A stretch of DNA of 36,495 nt. It comes from an uncultured delta proteobacterium (GTDB lineage Bacteria > Desulfobacterota > Syntrophorhabdia > Syntrophorhabdales > Syntrophorhabdaceae). The DNA lies in the NCBI GenBank assembly GCA_903822335.1, contig CAIJOT010000242.1:1-36495 (forward strand), read 5' to 3'. The notes below the pieces were generated by a model. The model did not search any database and was not told where the DNA came from. It was given only the letters and a program-made list of their open reading frames with translations. The position numbers and the translations under genes are program-made. Of the stretch, positions 15,221 through 23,189 are shown piece by piece (the first letter of the stretch is position 1; each line of letters begins with the position of its first letter).

Positions 15221-15243
15221 AAGTAATAAAAGGGGAAAACAAT

Positions 15244-16218
15244 ATGGCGACGAAGAAAACGAGTGTAAATCCTGAGTTTTTGTATATTCCCGTAGGAAAT
15301 ATTGTGGTGTTGGAACAGGTGCGATCGAATATTAATATCGAAACAGACTCGTTCAAGTCGCTCATGCAATCGATCAAAGACAAAGGTATCTTAGAGCCTC
15401 TCCTTGTAACGGGACAGGACGGCATCTCATACACACTCCTCTGCGGGGAGAGGCGTCTGGAAGCAGCCCGGCAGCTCGGACTTGAATCCGTACCGGTGCG
15501 GGTCATAGAAGCAGGTAAGGAATTAGGTGAGACTATAGCCTTTCAACTGACAGAGAACCTCCAGAGGGAAGACTTAAATCCCATGGATCAGGCGAAAGGA
15601 ATATTGGCATATATTCAGGCGAAACATCCGGATAAGGGGTATGATGTGGATGATGTTATGAACGAACTGATGAATGTCATGAGGAGACCCGACTCGGTAT
15701 CGGAGGAAATTGCAGCAACAATTGCTGCAATTACTGAAATCGTCGGAAAGTCAACAAAGACACTGTTTAACATGATTTCTCTTTTGAAGCTCTCCGAAGA
15801 GATTCGGACGGCAATTGTCCCTCCGCTGTCGGGATTAAACCGTACGGAAGGGACACTCCCTGTTTCCCAGGGATATCTCTTCGCTGCCAACCTCGAATGT
15901 CCCGACCTCATGCAGATATTTACCGACATTATAAAGACGCCCGTCACCAATGCCACCCTACAGACCATGCTCACCGCATACAAGAAGGTTAAACCGGACC
16001 CAAGTGACACAAAGCCCTCACCCATGACAAAACAGATCGCCGTCTTACGATCCTTCAGATCATATATGGAGATGAACATAGTCCAGTATATGAAACCGGA
16101 CCTTGAGATACTCGTTGATGATCTGCGGACTTTCTTAGCTTTAGCAGAGGAGCGGGTGCAGACAGCCCCAATGCCCGCACCCGTTAAGGAAAAACCAGGC
16201 AAGAAACCAATGGTGTGA
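15244..16218 (+). CDS. Orphan ParB/Spo0J-family protein
   Basis: This 324-residue protein has the ParB N-terminal nuclease-like/CTP-binding fold. The boxes are GILEPLLVTGQDG (48-60), CGERRLEAARQLG (67-79) and TENLQREDLNPMDQA (103-117), followed by a helix-turn-helix region with KSTKTLFNMISLLKLSEEI. No parA lies on either side, so it is not an obvious partition locus. Stand-alone ParB-like proteins are common on islands, plasmid remnants and phages, often as regulators. The start has GGGG in AAAAGGGGAAAAC upstream. The C-terminal 100 residues are unlike the usual ParB dimerisation domain, and I do not recognise them. Confidence 0.8.
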   Translation: MATKKTSVNPEFLYIPVGNIVVLEQVRSNINIETDSFKSLMQSIKDKGILEPLLVTGQDGISYTLLCGERRLEAARQLGLESVPVRVIEAGKELGETIAFQLTENLQREDLNPMDQAKGILAYIQAKHPDKGYDVDDVMNELMNVMRRPDSVSEEIAATIAAITEIVGKSTKTLFNMISLLKLSEEIRTAIVPPLSGLNRTEGTLPVSQGYLFAANLECPDLMQIFTDIIKTPVTNATLQTMLTAYKKVKPDPSDTKPSPMTKQIAVLRSFRSYMEMNIVQYMKPDLEILVDDLRTFLALAEERVQTAPMPAPVKEKPGKKPMV

Positions 16219-16298
16219 GCAGGAGGGAAGAACCGAACCGGCGGGATGGCGTATCTGACCAAGGGGACGTTAGCAACTTTTGGGCATCAATAATTCGT

Positions 16299-16742
16299 TT
16301 AAAAACAATCCAGCCGATTCCTGATCTTGTCTATGAACTCCTTTGCCGCTTTGAATGACTCTTTCACTACTGCAACATCCTCTAAGAGTCCCCTGTAATA
16401 GCCTGCAATGTGTAAAAGTTTATATAGCTTATCAAACTCTCTTGTCAGTTTGCCGTTGTGGACGGATAGTTGTTTTCTTATCATATCTCTATAACCATCA
16501 ACCGACTGTGGAAGGTCTTTTTGTGCAACCCCTTTTTTCAAGAGAAATTCATCTATTGCTTTAATAATTGCCAGATATGCTGTTCCGCATGCCTCCTGGA
16601 CATATTTCACATCCGTATAGGTATTATCTTCGATCGGCGCAGATTTAAGTATCGCTTTTGCATTGTTCAGGTAGCGTATTGCCTCCCTTGGCTGACTTAC
16701 TCCTGCAGGTGATTTATGAACTGTTTCCTTTGTATTTTTCAT
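16299..16742 (-). CDS. Small helical protein, DUF5618-like
   Basis: This 147-residue protein is predicted almost wholly helical after residue 18 (REAIRYLNNAKAILKSAP, YVQEACGTAYLAIIKAIDEFLL, FDKLYKLLHIAGYYRGLLED). The pattern resembles DUF5618, a family of unknown function with a HEPN-like look. This is from memory of the family and is not certain. It is transcribed against the ParB-like gene and ends 80 bp from it. The promoter is so close to the ATG that the message would be almost leaderless, and no ribosome site is seen. Confidence 0.6.
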   Translation of the reverse strand: MKNTKETVHKSPAGVSQPREAIRYLNNAKAILKSAPIEDNTYTDVKYVQEACGTAYLAIIKAIDEFLLKKGVAQKDLPQSVDGYRDMIRKQLSVHNGKLTREFDKLYKLLHIAGYYRGLLEDVAVVKESFKAAKEFIDKIRNRLDCF

Positions 16743-16755
16743 GATTTATAGTAAC

Positions 16756-16783
16756 ATTATACTCCATAAACTGCCTCTGTCAA
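16756..16783 (-). promoter_or_regulatory. Consensus sigma70 promoter giving a near-leaderless mRNA
   Basis: On the minus strand TTGACA (16783-16778), 16 bases and TATAAT (16761-16756): both hexamers are perfect. The expected start point is only about 7 bases before the ATG at 16742, and there is no Shine-Dalgarno sequence. Confidence 0.7.
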
Positions 16784-17409
16784 GCATAAAGCAATCTGGA
16801 GTTTCCTCAATTTTTTTATTGCAAAATGTTATTGTCTATCAATATCATGAAGTTGAATACATCAACATCTGTGCTATACGTAAAATGGCCGGAAGAACTT
16901 TTTGCGAATCGCGACTTCGAGCATTTCTTGGGTACCCTGCCGATAAGCTGAAATGGGCCTGCGACCAGGTCGCGTTTAGGCCAATTTTCATGTTCGAAGA
17001 CCAGGTCAAGTTTGAAAATTGAATGGAAGCGAATCGATGCATGGGTAAGAAAGCGCAGGAAGCAGGGAGTAAAAGAGTTTCCCGGCGTATAATCGGTTTG
17101 GGCAACAGTCTGTTGAATGCCTGCCCTGTTGAATGCACTTTGTTTAATATTCCACAGGGTAAAAGTTTTGAGTTGAAAAAACCCAATAATATTAGGGCTT
17201 AAAGTGCTGTTTTTGGGGGTAATTTGTAACAAAGGTCTGGCCTATTTTCCCTGTAGGATAATCTTTCATCCGTTAGCGAGAAAGTATGGGCTCAACGAAC
17301 ATTATCACAAGAGAAAACATGAACCTTTGAATGATGCCAAAGAAAAATAATATCTTCATTGGTTGTGCTGTGGTATAGTATTTCAAAATTAACCAGAGAG
17401 GATGAAGTC
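16784..17409. other. Spacer without a recognisable gene
   Basis: About 625 bases between the DUF5618-like gene and the next toxin-antitoxin pair. The minus strand is open over 16816-17232, but the frame has no ribosome site and its translation resembles nothing I know. A short hairpin GCGACC-A-GGTCGC lies around 16970. This may be the remains of an insertion sequence. Confidence 0.3.
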
Positions 17410-17640
17410 ATGATCACACAGCCCATAAAAATAAAGCAGTATGTGGTTGACGATAAAGGCCGCAAGGTCGCAGCCCTCATAAACATGAAAGAATTGGACA
17501 GACTCAACAAGGTGCTGAAGCTTATTCCTTCCTCAGAAGCCTGGCTATATGAAAATGAAAACGCCCTTGAAAACGTTCAGAAGGGTTTACAGGATGCGGC
17601 GCAAGGGAAAACCTCAAAACTCAATCTCGCCGATCTGTAA
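17410..17640 (+). CDS. Antitoxin of a RelE-type pair (Phd/RelB-like)
   Basis: This 76-residue protein has an N-terminal strand-helix segment (KIKQYVVDDKGRKVAALINMKELDRL) like the DNA-binding part of Phd/YefM antitoxins. The acidic, flexible C-terminus (ENALENVQKGLQDAAQG) is the kind that binds the toxin groove. I chose the ATG at 17410 because AGAGAGGA lies upstream; the longer frame from 17359 runs through the likely promoter region (TATAGT, 17374-17379). The toxin gene begins six bases after the stop, so the pair is cotranscribed and should be autorepressed. Confidence 0.75.
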   Translation: MITQPIKIKQYVVDDKGRKVAALINMKELDRLNKVLKLIPSSEAWLYENENALENVQKGLQDAAQGKTSKLNLADL

Positions 17641-17646
17641 CCGCCC

Positions 17647-17940
17647 GTGTTTGAAATACTCATAACTGACAATGCAAGGGAACATCTCAGCATCGTCAAG
17701 ATTGACAAAGGCTTGATGAAGAGATACAAAGCGGTAACAAAAGCAATCCGCTTATTATCGGAAAACCCCCGGCACCCCGGACTATCAACTCATGAATTTA
17801 CTACCCTGAAGGGCCCCAAAGGCGAAAAGGTCTTTGAGGCTTACGCTGAGCAAAAGACACCGGCAGCATATAGAATATTCTGGTATTATGGGCCTGGCGA
17901 AAACCAAATTACTGTCATTGCAATAACTCCTCATCCTTAA
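17647..17940 (+). CDS. RelE/ParE-superfamily toxin
   Basis: This 97-residue protein has the RelE-like layout: two N-terminal helices (AREHLSIVKIDKGLMKRYKAV, KAIRLLSENP), then strands with FEAYAEQKTPAAYRIFWYYGP and ITVIAITPHP, where RelE-type toxins place their basic and catalytic residues. It probably cleaves mRNA at the ribosome, as RelE does, but a ParE-type target is not excluded. The start is GTG at 17647. It pairs with the antitoxin immediately upstream. Confidence 0.7.
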   Translation: MFEILITDNAREHLSIVKIDKGLMKRYKAVTKAIRLLSENPRHPGLSTHEFTTLKGPKGEKVFEAYAEQKTPAAYRIFWYYGPGENQITVIAITPHP

Positions 17941-18003
17941 TTGTTCTGCACGGATAATTGGGGTCGGATCAAGTCCCGGTAAAATAGAGTAGCAAATTCA
18001 TTT

Positions 18004-18073
18004 CCGAAATCGGCAATCCGAAATCCGAAATCAACAATCCGAAATGAAGGCAGTGAATAGTGAATGGTTAATG
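18004..18073. repeat. Ten consecutive 7-bp units, two unit types in one register
   Basis: The tract tiles exactly into ten heptads. The first six are of CCGAAAT type (variants CGGCAAT and CAACAAT); after GAAGGCA three follow of GTGAATA type, without any loss of phase. It lies between the RelE-type toxin gene and the end of the PIN toxin gene. Confidence 0.85.
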
Positions 18074-18166
18074 ATATCCACAGGGCACAATTTGAAATGA
18101 AAAATAAGTGTGAAGATTTAAAGGGCATCCCCGTCCCTTGACCTTAGTTTAATGAATTATGGAACT

Positions 18167-18592
18167 CTATTTGCTTTGACCAAGAAATGTTACGGTATGA
18201 CTGTAAGGGTGGTATCTAAAATGTTCATCAAATGCAAAAACAGCATCAATCTTGAATCTATTTATAAGAGAAAAACTTGTGCAGTCAGTAAAACTGAGTC
18301 TTTTGTCGTCAAATCGTTTAAAAATTACTTTTGCAGCCTCTTCAATTACTTCAGAAACTTGCATGATATCAAGGTGACTTTTTTCCTCAAGTTGTTCCAT
18401 AAATTTTACAGCAGTTTTATGGCTTCCTCTTGTTTTGAGCAGAGTAAAAACCTCATCAAGTACGTAATTAGATGTGTAGAATGCCGCATTTTCTCCTTTA
18501 AGGCGTTTGTAAATTTCTTTTGCTATGCGATTGTGCTGATCGTTAGGGATAGTAAAGGCGCAGAAAGCTCCGGTATCAACAAAGACTTTCAC
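18167..18592 (-). CDS. PIN-domain ribonuclease toxin (VapC-like)
   Basis: This 141-residue PIN domain has all four acidic residues of the Mg-dependent RNase site: D6 (VFVDTGAF), E47 (YVLDEVFT), D103 (SFTDCTSF) and D122 (FAFDEHF). VapC-type toxins cut tRNA or rRNA. The start is GTG at 18592, overlapping the antitoxin stop by 4 bp. The DUF104-type partner upstream, rather than a VapB of the AbrB type, matches the AF2212-antitoxin/PIN pairing seen in archaea and many bacteria. Confidence 0.88.
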   Translation of the reverse strand: MKVFVDTGAFCAFTIPNDQHNRIAKEIYKRLKGENAAFYTSNYVLDEVFTLLKTRGSHKTAVKFMEQLEEKSHLDIMQVSEVIEEAAKVIFKRFDDKRLSFTDCTSFSLINRFKIDAVFAFDEHFRYHPYSHTVTFLGQSK

Positions 18593-18813
18593 TTATTATC
18601 TCCGTATAAGTACTTATCATGATTTGTTGAAAGGTCTGCATCGTAACAATCTACAGCAATATCAATAATCCCGTCGAGACTGCTTTTTGTCTTGTGTACT
18701 GTTGTAATTTTTTTCGTCAGAATAATCTGAAATTTTTCATGTTCTTTTATTCTAACTTTTTGCAATGGTTTAAAAACACCGTCTTCAAAGATTGCATCTA
18801 TAACTTCTCCCAT
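18589..18813 (-). CDS. DUF104 (AF2212-like) antitoxin
   Basis: This 74-residue protein starts MGEVIDAIFEDGVFKPLQKV and continues with KEHEKFQIIL, the small beta-barrel of the DUF104 family that acts as the antitoxin of PIN toxins. The C-terminal half, rich in acidic residues, should wrap the toxin. I chose the ATG at 18813 because GAGGAGGTGA lies about seven bases upstream; the longer frame from 18888 begins upstream of the -10 box. It is coupled to the PIN gene by a GTGA overlap. Confidence 0.82.
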   Translation of the reverse strand: MGEVIDAIFEDGVFKPLQKVRIKEHEKFQIILTKKITTVHKTKSSLDGIIDIAVDCYDADLSTNHDKYLYGDNK

Positions 18814-18853
18814 AATCACTTCACCTCCTCTTTTGTGGTAATATTTCGAGTAA

Positions 18854-18882
18854 AGTTTATCACATAGAAACCACTCTGTCAA
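18854..18882 (-). promoter_or_regulatory. Promoter of the DUF104/PIN pair
   Basis: On the minus strand TTGACA (18882-18877), 17 bases and TAAACT (18859-18854), giving a start point near 18847 and a leader of about 34 bases to the antitoxin ATG at 18813. Confidence 0.6.
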
Positions 18883-18911
18883 AAACAAGGGTAAGATATA
18901 AAACCAACAAA

Positions 18912-18974
18912 TTGAACGCTGAACTTTGAACAGCTTTTCGAAATCCGCAATCCGAAATCAACAATCCGAAATGG
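18912..18974. repeat. Nine consecutive 7-bp units of two types
   Basis: Heptads in unbroken register: three of TTGAACG type (18912-18932), one transitional unit, then five of GAAATCC type (18940-18974). The second type is the same family as at 18004-18045. The tract lies upstream of the DUF104/PIN promoter and downstream of the DUF192 gene. Confidence 0.8.
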
Positions 18975-19035
18975 GATAGTAGTAAGTGAAATATCGAGTT
19001 TCATTTACCCACAAGGTTTCCGTAAGAACCACAGA

Positions 19036-19542
19036 TCATTGAAAGATATGGTGAAACGTCACTTTTGTGCCTGCCTGAATACCACACCTATCTGCCCTTC
19101 CTGCATTGATTTCAAGAACGTATTGGGCAGGCAGTTGTGAAACTATAGATACCTCACTCCCAGGTACTGCAAAACGGTGGATACTCACAACGTGAAACCG
19201 GGAATTTATGAATACTATGTCAAGGGGTATGAAGGTATTTTTCATCCAGAAACTCTGTATGTCATCCTCATGGTAAACAAAGAGCATGCCCGCCTTCGGG
19301 TTAAGATGCTTCCTGAACATCAGGCCCTTGGATTGTTCCTCAGGCGTTATGGCAAGTTCAACCTTAAAGCTACACGATTTTTTCCCATTGCTTTTGTAAA
19401 AGGTAACTGTTCTGTCAAATGCCGATACATTTACACAATGGATAACTGTGAAAGCGAAAAACAGTATAACCAGTAAAATCAATGAATTACGACTGGAAAA
19501 ACCCGTAGCTTGCAACACGTAACGCATAACGGTTCTATCCAT
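19036..19542 (-). CDS. DUF192 protein with signal peptide
   Basis: This 168-residue exported protein has a hydrophobic segment at residues 20-40 and a mature DUF192 domain with the family motifs GLMFRKHLNPKAGMLFVY and FWMKNTFIPLDIVFI. The function of the family is unknown; some members are encoded beside archaeal/bacterial secretion genes. It overlaps the DedA gene by 8 bp. The first 15 or so codons coincide with a tract of 7-bp repeats (19505-19532), and no ribosome site precedes the first ATG. The true start could be the in-frame ATG six codons in. Confidence 0.85.
   Translation of the reverse strand: MDRTVMRYVLQATGFSSRNSLILLVILFFAFTVIHCVNVSAFDRTVTFYKSNGKKSCSFKVELAITPEEQSKGLMFRKHLNPKAGMLFVYHEDDIQSFWMKNTFIPLDIVFINSRFHVVSIHRFAVPGSEVSIVSQLPAQYVLEINAGRADRCGIQAGTKVTFHHIFQ
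19505..19532. repeat. Four 7-bp units inside the DUF192 N-terminus
   Basis: GTAGCTT, GCAACAC, GTAACGC and ATAACGG follow each other without a gap. They encode, on the minus strand, the residues just before the signal-peptide core, where sequence hardly matters. Confidence 0.6.
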
Positions 19543-20185
19543 TATTCACTGCTTTATTGCGTTGACGTAAAAACTCAATGACGCCTGGTAAGATTGAGAT
19601 AAAGATAATGGCAAAAATAACAAAGGTAAAATTATTTTTCACCGCAGGCAGGTTGCCGAAATAATACCCTGCAAACACACATAGAGCTATCCAGGCAATA
19701 CCTCCGACAACATTGTAACTGATAAATCGCCAGTATGTCATGCTCCCGATGCCTGCCACAAACGGGGCAAAGGTGCGAATAATGGGAACAAACCTCGCGA
19801 TAATGATGGTTTTTCCACCGTACTTTTCATAAAACTGATGGGTACGGTCCAGATATTCTTTATTCAGGAAACGGACATGCTCTTTGTGAAATACCCTTGG
19901 TCCTACATAGCATCCTATCCAGTAATTCGCTGTATCTCCTGCTATAGCAGCAACAGAAAGCAGCACAAACAGCCATGATACATCCAGCGCTCCTTTAGAG
20001 GCAAAAGTTCCGGCGGCAAAGAGCAGCGAATCTCCTGGCAGAAGGGGAGTCACTACAAGACCGGTCTCACAGAATATAATGAAAAAAAGGATGAGATAAG
20101 TCCAGACACCATAACTTTGTATGAGAACGCTCAGATGTTTATCAATGTGCATAATAAAATCCACACAGTATGTAATCAATTCCAT
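19535..20185 (-). CDS. DedA-family membrane protein
   Basis: This 216-residue inner-membrane protein belongs to the DedA/VTT family, whose members flip or shuttle lipid carriers such as undecaprenyl phosphate or phosphatidylethanolamine. The motifs are FCETGLVVTPLLPGDSLLFAAG (residues 39-60), the GDTANYWIG stretch and RFVPIIRTFAPFVAG (near 135), with the conserved E40, R and P residues. The length is normal. AAGGAGAA precedes the ATG. It is cotranscribed with the DUF192 gene and divergent from htpX. Confidence 0.9.
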   Translation of the reverse strand: MELITYCVDFIMHIDKHLSVLIQSYGVWTYLILFFIIFCETGLVVTPLLPGDSLLFAAGTFASKGALDVSWLFVLLSVAAIAGDTANYWIGCYVGPRVFHKEHVRFLNKEYLDRTHQFYEKYGGKTIIIARFVPIIRTFAPFVAGIGSMTYWRFISYNVVGGIAWIALCVFAGYYFGNLPAVKNNFTFVIFAIIFISILPGVIEFLRQRNKAVNNG

Positions 20186-20199
20186 AGATTCTCCTTGCA

Positions 20200-20234
20200 G
20201 TTCAGCTAATCGTCTTCAACATTCAGCTATCATT
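20200..20234. repeat. 7-bp units upstream of dedA
   Basis: GTTCAGC, TAATCGT, CTTCAAC, ATTCAGC and TATCATT tile in register; the GTTCAGC-type unit recurs after three periods. It is a short and partly diverged tract in the dedA leader. Confidence 0.5.
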
Positions 20235-20303
20235 TTTTGCATGTATACTACAATGATATGGAGTGGGAGTCAATGAAAGTAGTGGGGGCTTTCTCGTGTT
20301 ACC

Positions 20304-20331
20304 TTGAAAAAACTTTAAAAAGATATATAAT
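20304..20331 (+). promoter_or_regulatory. Promoter of htpX
   Basis: TTGAAA (20304-20309), 16 bases and a perfect TATAAT (20326-20331) lie 30 bases before the htpX ATG. No heat-shock sigma32-type -35 (CTTGAA with CCCCAT) is complete, although CTTGAAA is present at the -35 position. Confidence 0.55.
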
Positions 20332-20360
20332 GATAATAACAAAATAATTCGGGGGATTGC

Positions 20361-21215
20361 ATGAACCAGATGAAAACATTCTTCTTAATGGTTGTTTTAA
20401 CAATCATATTTGTTGCCCTGGGGAGTTTAATAGGTGGCAAGACAGGGAGTTATATAGCCTTTTTCATTGCCTTTGCCATGAACTTTATCACCTACTGGTT
20501 CTGTGATAAGATCGTACTTGCCATGTATAGTGCGAGGGAGGTATCGGAAAGCGAAGCACCACAGTTATACAGCATAGTTTCTTCGCTCTCTCAAAAAGCA
20601 TCCATCCCCATGCCAAGGGTTTATATAATAGAAAATGACAGTCCGAATGCCTTTGCAACAGGCAGAAATCCGTCAAAAGGGGTTGTTGCCGTGACTACCG
20701 GTATATTGAGGATTTTAAATAGAAATGAGCTTGAAGGTGTTCTCGCCCATGAAATATCCCACATCATACACAGGGATATCCTGATTCAGACTGTTGCTGC
20801 AACCCTTGCGGGCGCCATTACAATGATAGCTAACTGGGCTCGTTTCGCAGCCTTCTTTGGTGGTGGAAGCAGCGATGATGAGGAAGGTGGCAGTAATATA
20901 TTCAGTGTGATTATTTTCTCCTTGTTTGCTGCCTTTGCTGCCATGCTTATCCAGCTTGCTATATCAAGGTCAAGGGAATACCTCGCCGACGACGGTGGAG
21001 CACAACTTTCAGGAAACCCGCTGTTCCTGGCAGATGCATTAAAGAAATTACATATGGGCATCGCCAATAACCCCATGAATGACGCAAACCCATCCACTGC
21101 ACCCCTCTTTATCGTCAACCCCTTTACTGCAAAAGGTGTCCTCTCCCTCTTCAGCACCCACCCTCCAATAGAAGAAAGGATTCAAAGATTGGAGGCAATG
21201 GCCTATAGAAGATAG
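20361..21215 (+). CDS. htpX: Membrane zinc metalloprotease HtpX
   Basis: HtpX is an M48 protease of the inner membrane that degrades misfolded membrane proteins. The protein has 284 residues, with membrane segments at 7-23, 28-47, about 145-165 and 178-200. The zinc site is HEISH at residues 130-134 with the third ligand E206 in [10 protein letters not shown]-terminal substrate-groove motif, [14 protein letters not shown], is typical of the family. The length is normal. It is the first gene of a plus-strand set followed by rsmB. Confidence 0.95.
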   Translation: MNQMKTFFLMVVLTIIFVALGSLIGGKTGSYIAFFIAFAMNFITYWFCDKIVLAMYSAREVSESEAPQLYSIVSSLSQKASIPMPRVYIIENDSPNAFATGRNPSKGVVAVTTGILRILNRNELEGVLAHEISHIIHRDILIQTVAATLAGAITMIANWARFAAFFGGGSSDDEEGGSNIFSVIIFSLFAAFAAMLIQLAISRSREYLADDGGAQLSGNPLFLADALKKLHMGIANNPMNDANPSTAPLFIVNPFTAKGVLSLFSTHPPIEERIQRLEAMAYRR

Positions 21216-21363
21216 TTTCGGATACACCTTAAGGTCATTATCAATAAAGATAGTAAAAAAGGTTGAAGATGGTTTTTTTCTCGACGAAACGATAGATAAC
21301 TTTTTTTCGCTACATTCACTCTCCGATGCCCAAAAAGGCCTCATATACGAAATCACATCAGGT

Positions 21364-22482
21364 GTGGTGAGGTGGAAAGGCTATCTTAATTGGATACTTT
21401 CCCGATACGCAAATAAAGAGGTCAAAAAAGAAACAAGGTACCTCATCTGGATAAGCCTTTATCAAGTCGTCTTTATGAAAAAGTCATACTACCATGTAAT
21501 AAATGAAGCTGTGGAGTATGCAAAGAGAGAGAAAGGCAGAAATATTGCAAACTTTGTGAATGCAGTGCTCAGGAGATACGTAAGGGAAAAGGACAGCCTT
21601 CCCTACCCGTCAGATATTATTTCCCATCTTTCGTTAACCCACTCTTTCCCGGAATGGCTCGTCAACAGGTGGCTTACAAGGTTCGGGCAGGAAGAAACGG
21701 AGAAACTTCTCACAATTCTCAATAAGACGCCTGATTTCACGATTAGGATAAACCTTAAAAAGATTTCAAGGGATGAGGTGATACAAATACTTGAAGGTAA
21801 AGGGATAAAAACAAGGATCGGGGCATTCCTTGAATCTGCTTTGCATGTAGACAAATTGACGCCTGTTATCAAAGACCCACTTTTTAAAAAAGGCTTAATC
21901 TGTATCCAGGATGAGACATCACAACTTGCCGGCTGGTCACTCCAATCACAGGATGGCGATTCTATACTCGATGCCTGTGCAGGTTCAGGAACAAAAACCC
22001 AACAGATAAGAGAACATGCGAATAACACTTTTGTTGTATCTACGGACATAGAGATAAAGAGGCTGAAACTGATGAAAGACAAAACCAACCTGGTGGTAAG
22101 CGATGCTTGTAATAATCCATTCAGGAAAGAAGCGTTCAACATTATACTCCTTGATGCCCCCTGTTCATCTCTCGGCATTATAAGGAAACATCCGGAGATT
22201 AAATGGCGGCGGAAGGAGGAGGATATTATCTCCTTTGGTAATTATCAGTTAGACTTATTGAAGGCCCTGTGGGATAATCTCAAAACAGGCGGGTATATGG
22301 TATACAGCGTATGCTCCTTTGAACCTGAAGAAACCGTAAATGTTATAGAAAGGCTAAAAAGGGAAAGAAAGTTTATGCTTGAAAACCCGCTCCTGTTCCT
22401 GTTTAATAAAGAATATTTTTTATCCTTACCTCACGAAACGGGTATGGATGGTTTCTTTATAGCAAAGCTAAAAAAGTTATGA
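21364..22482 (+). CDS. rsmB: 16S rRNA m5C967 methyltransferase RsmB, start uncertain
   Basis: RsmB methylates C967 of 16S rRNA. Counting from the GTG at 21364, the protein has a NusB-like RNA-binding domain (1-75) and then the methylase with motif I DACAGSG (203-209), C267 in DAPCSS (enzyme release) and C317 in YSVCSF (nucleophile). GTG 21364 is the first standard start, but the same frame is open back to the stop at 21169. It encodes about 40 further residues that look like the missing NusB start (LIYEITSGVVRWKGYLNWIL crosses the GTG). That extension has no ATG, GTG or TTG. AUA at 21244, ten bases after AAGG, is a candidate. The gene overlaps the PASTA gene by 4 bp. Confidence 0.88.
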   Translation: MVRWKGYLNWILSRYANKEVKKETRYLIWISLYQVVFMKKSYYHVINEAVEYAKREKGRNIANFVNAVLRRYVREKDSLPYPSDIISHLSLTHSFPEWLVNRWLTRFGQEETEKLLTILNKTPDFTIRINLKKISRDEVIQILEGKGIKTRIGAFLESALHVDKLTPVIKDPLFKKGLICIQDETSQLAGWSLQSQDGDSILDACAGSGTKTQQIREHANNTFVVSTDIEIKRLKLMKDKTNLVVSDACNNPFRKEAFNIILLDAPCSSLGIIRKHPEIKWRRKEEDIISFGNYQLDLLKALWDNLKTGGYMVYSVCSFEPEETVNVIERLKRERKFMLENPLLFLFNKEYFLSLPHETGMDGFFIAKLKKL

Positions 22483-23174
22483 AATGGATAAAAGGCTCTT
22501 TATATTGTGTAGTACCCATAATAATGTTCTTTCTCTCCGCATACTTTACAATAAATGTTCTCCTGAAAACACAAAAAACTATCGTATGTCCTGATGTGAG
22601 GGGGAAGAATGTTGAGGAAGCAAAAGGCCTTGTCGAGAGCAGGGGGTTAAAATTCAGCATTTTGAGATACGAGAGAAGGAATGATGTAGCGTACAACCAC
22701 ATAACAGTGCAAAAACCTGAAGCAAATATACCCACAAGGAAAGGAAGGGTGGTGAATGTAATCGTCTCAGAAGGACCAGAACTTGTCAAGGTTCCTGTAC
22801 TTACAGGCCAATCCCTTCAGGTTGCCGAAGAAATACTGAAAGAAAAAAATATTGAAATAGAAAAAACCATTTACGTACCCCATGCAAACGCAGGGAAGGT
22901 CGTTGCGCAGATACCTAAGGGTGGTGAAAACATACTTGAGGCGAAAGGGGTAATTCTGTTCATAGGAAATGACCAAAAAACATATTTCTTGATGCCTGAT
23001 ATCACAGAAACAAACCTTGCTGAGCTTTCAGAAGAAATGGATATGAAACAGTTAAAATATAAAACAGTTTATTTAAAGGGAGAACGCAGTATTACAGGGT
23101 CTGCAATCAAAACATCAATACCTTCCGGGACCATATTTAAAGGAGCAGATGAGATTCTAATAAATGTGAATTAA
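22479..23174 (+). CDS. Membrane-anchored PASTA-domain protein
   Basis: This 231-residue protein has an N-terminal membrane helix at residues 7-29 and then PASTA repeats: repeat 1 at about 36-97 (CPDVRGKNVEEAKGLVESRG), repeat 2 at 98-163 (VPVLTGQSLQVAEEILKE) and a diverged third to the C-terminus (MPDITETNLAELSEEM). PASTA domains bind peptidoglycan fragments or cell-wall enzymes in the periplasm, usually as part of a kinase or PBP. Here they stand alone on an anchor. The ATG overlaps the rsmB stop, and rpe follows after 15 bp. The rsmB-PASTA-rpe order is common in Deltaproteobacteria. Confidence 0.85.
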   Translation: MKWIKGSLYCVVPIIMFFLSAYFTINVLLKTQKTIVCPDVRGKNVEEAKGLVESRGLKFSILRYERRNDVAYNHITVQKPEANIPTRKGRVVNVIVSEGPELVKVPVLTGQSLQVAEEILKEKNIEIEKTIYVPHANAGKVVAQIPKGGENILEAKGVILFIGNDQKTYFLMPDITETNLAELSEEMDMKQLKYKTVYLKGERSITGSAIKTSIPSGTIFKGADEILINVN

Positions 23175-23189
23175 CATTGGAGGATACGT

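Noticed and set aside
16816-17232. A 138-codon minus-strand frame as a gene
   Set aside because: It has no ribosome site or promoter, both strands are partly open, and the peptide has no recognisable family features; I list the stretch only as spacer.
18004-18974. The repeats as a CRISPR array
   Set aside because: Units are 7 bp with no spacers of constant length and no cas genes nearby.
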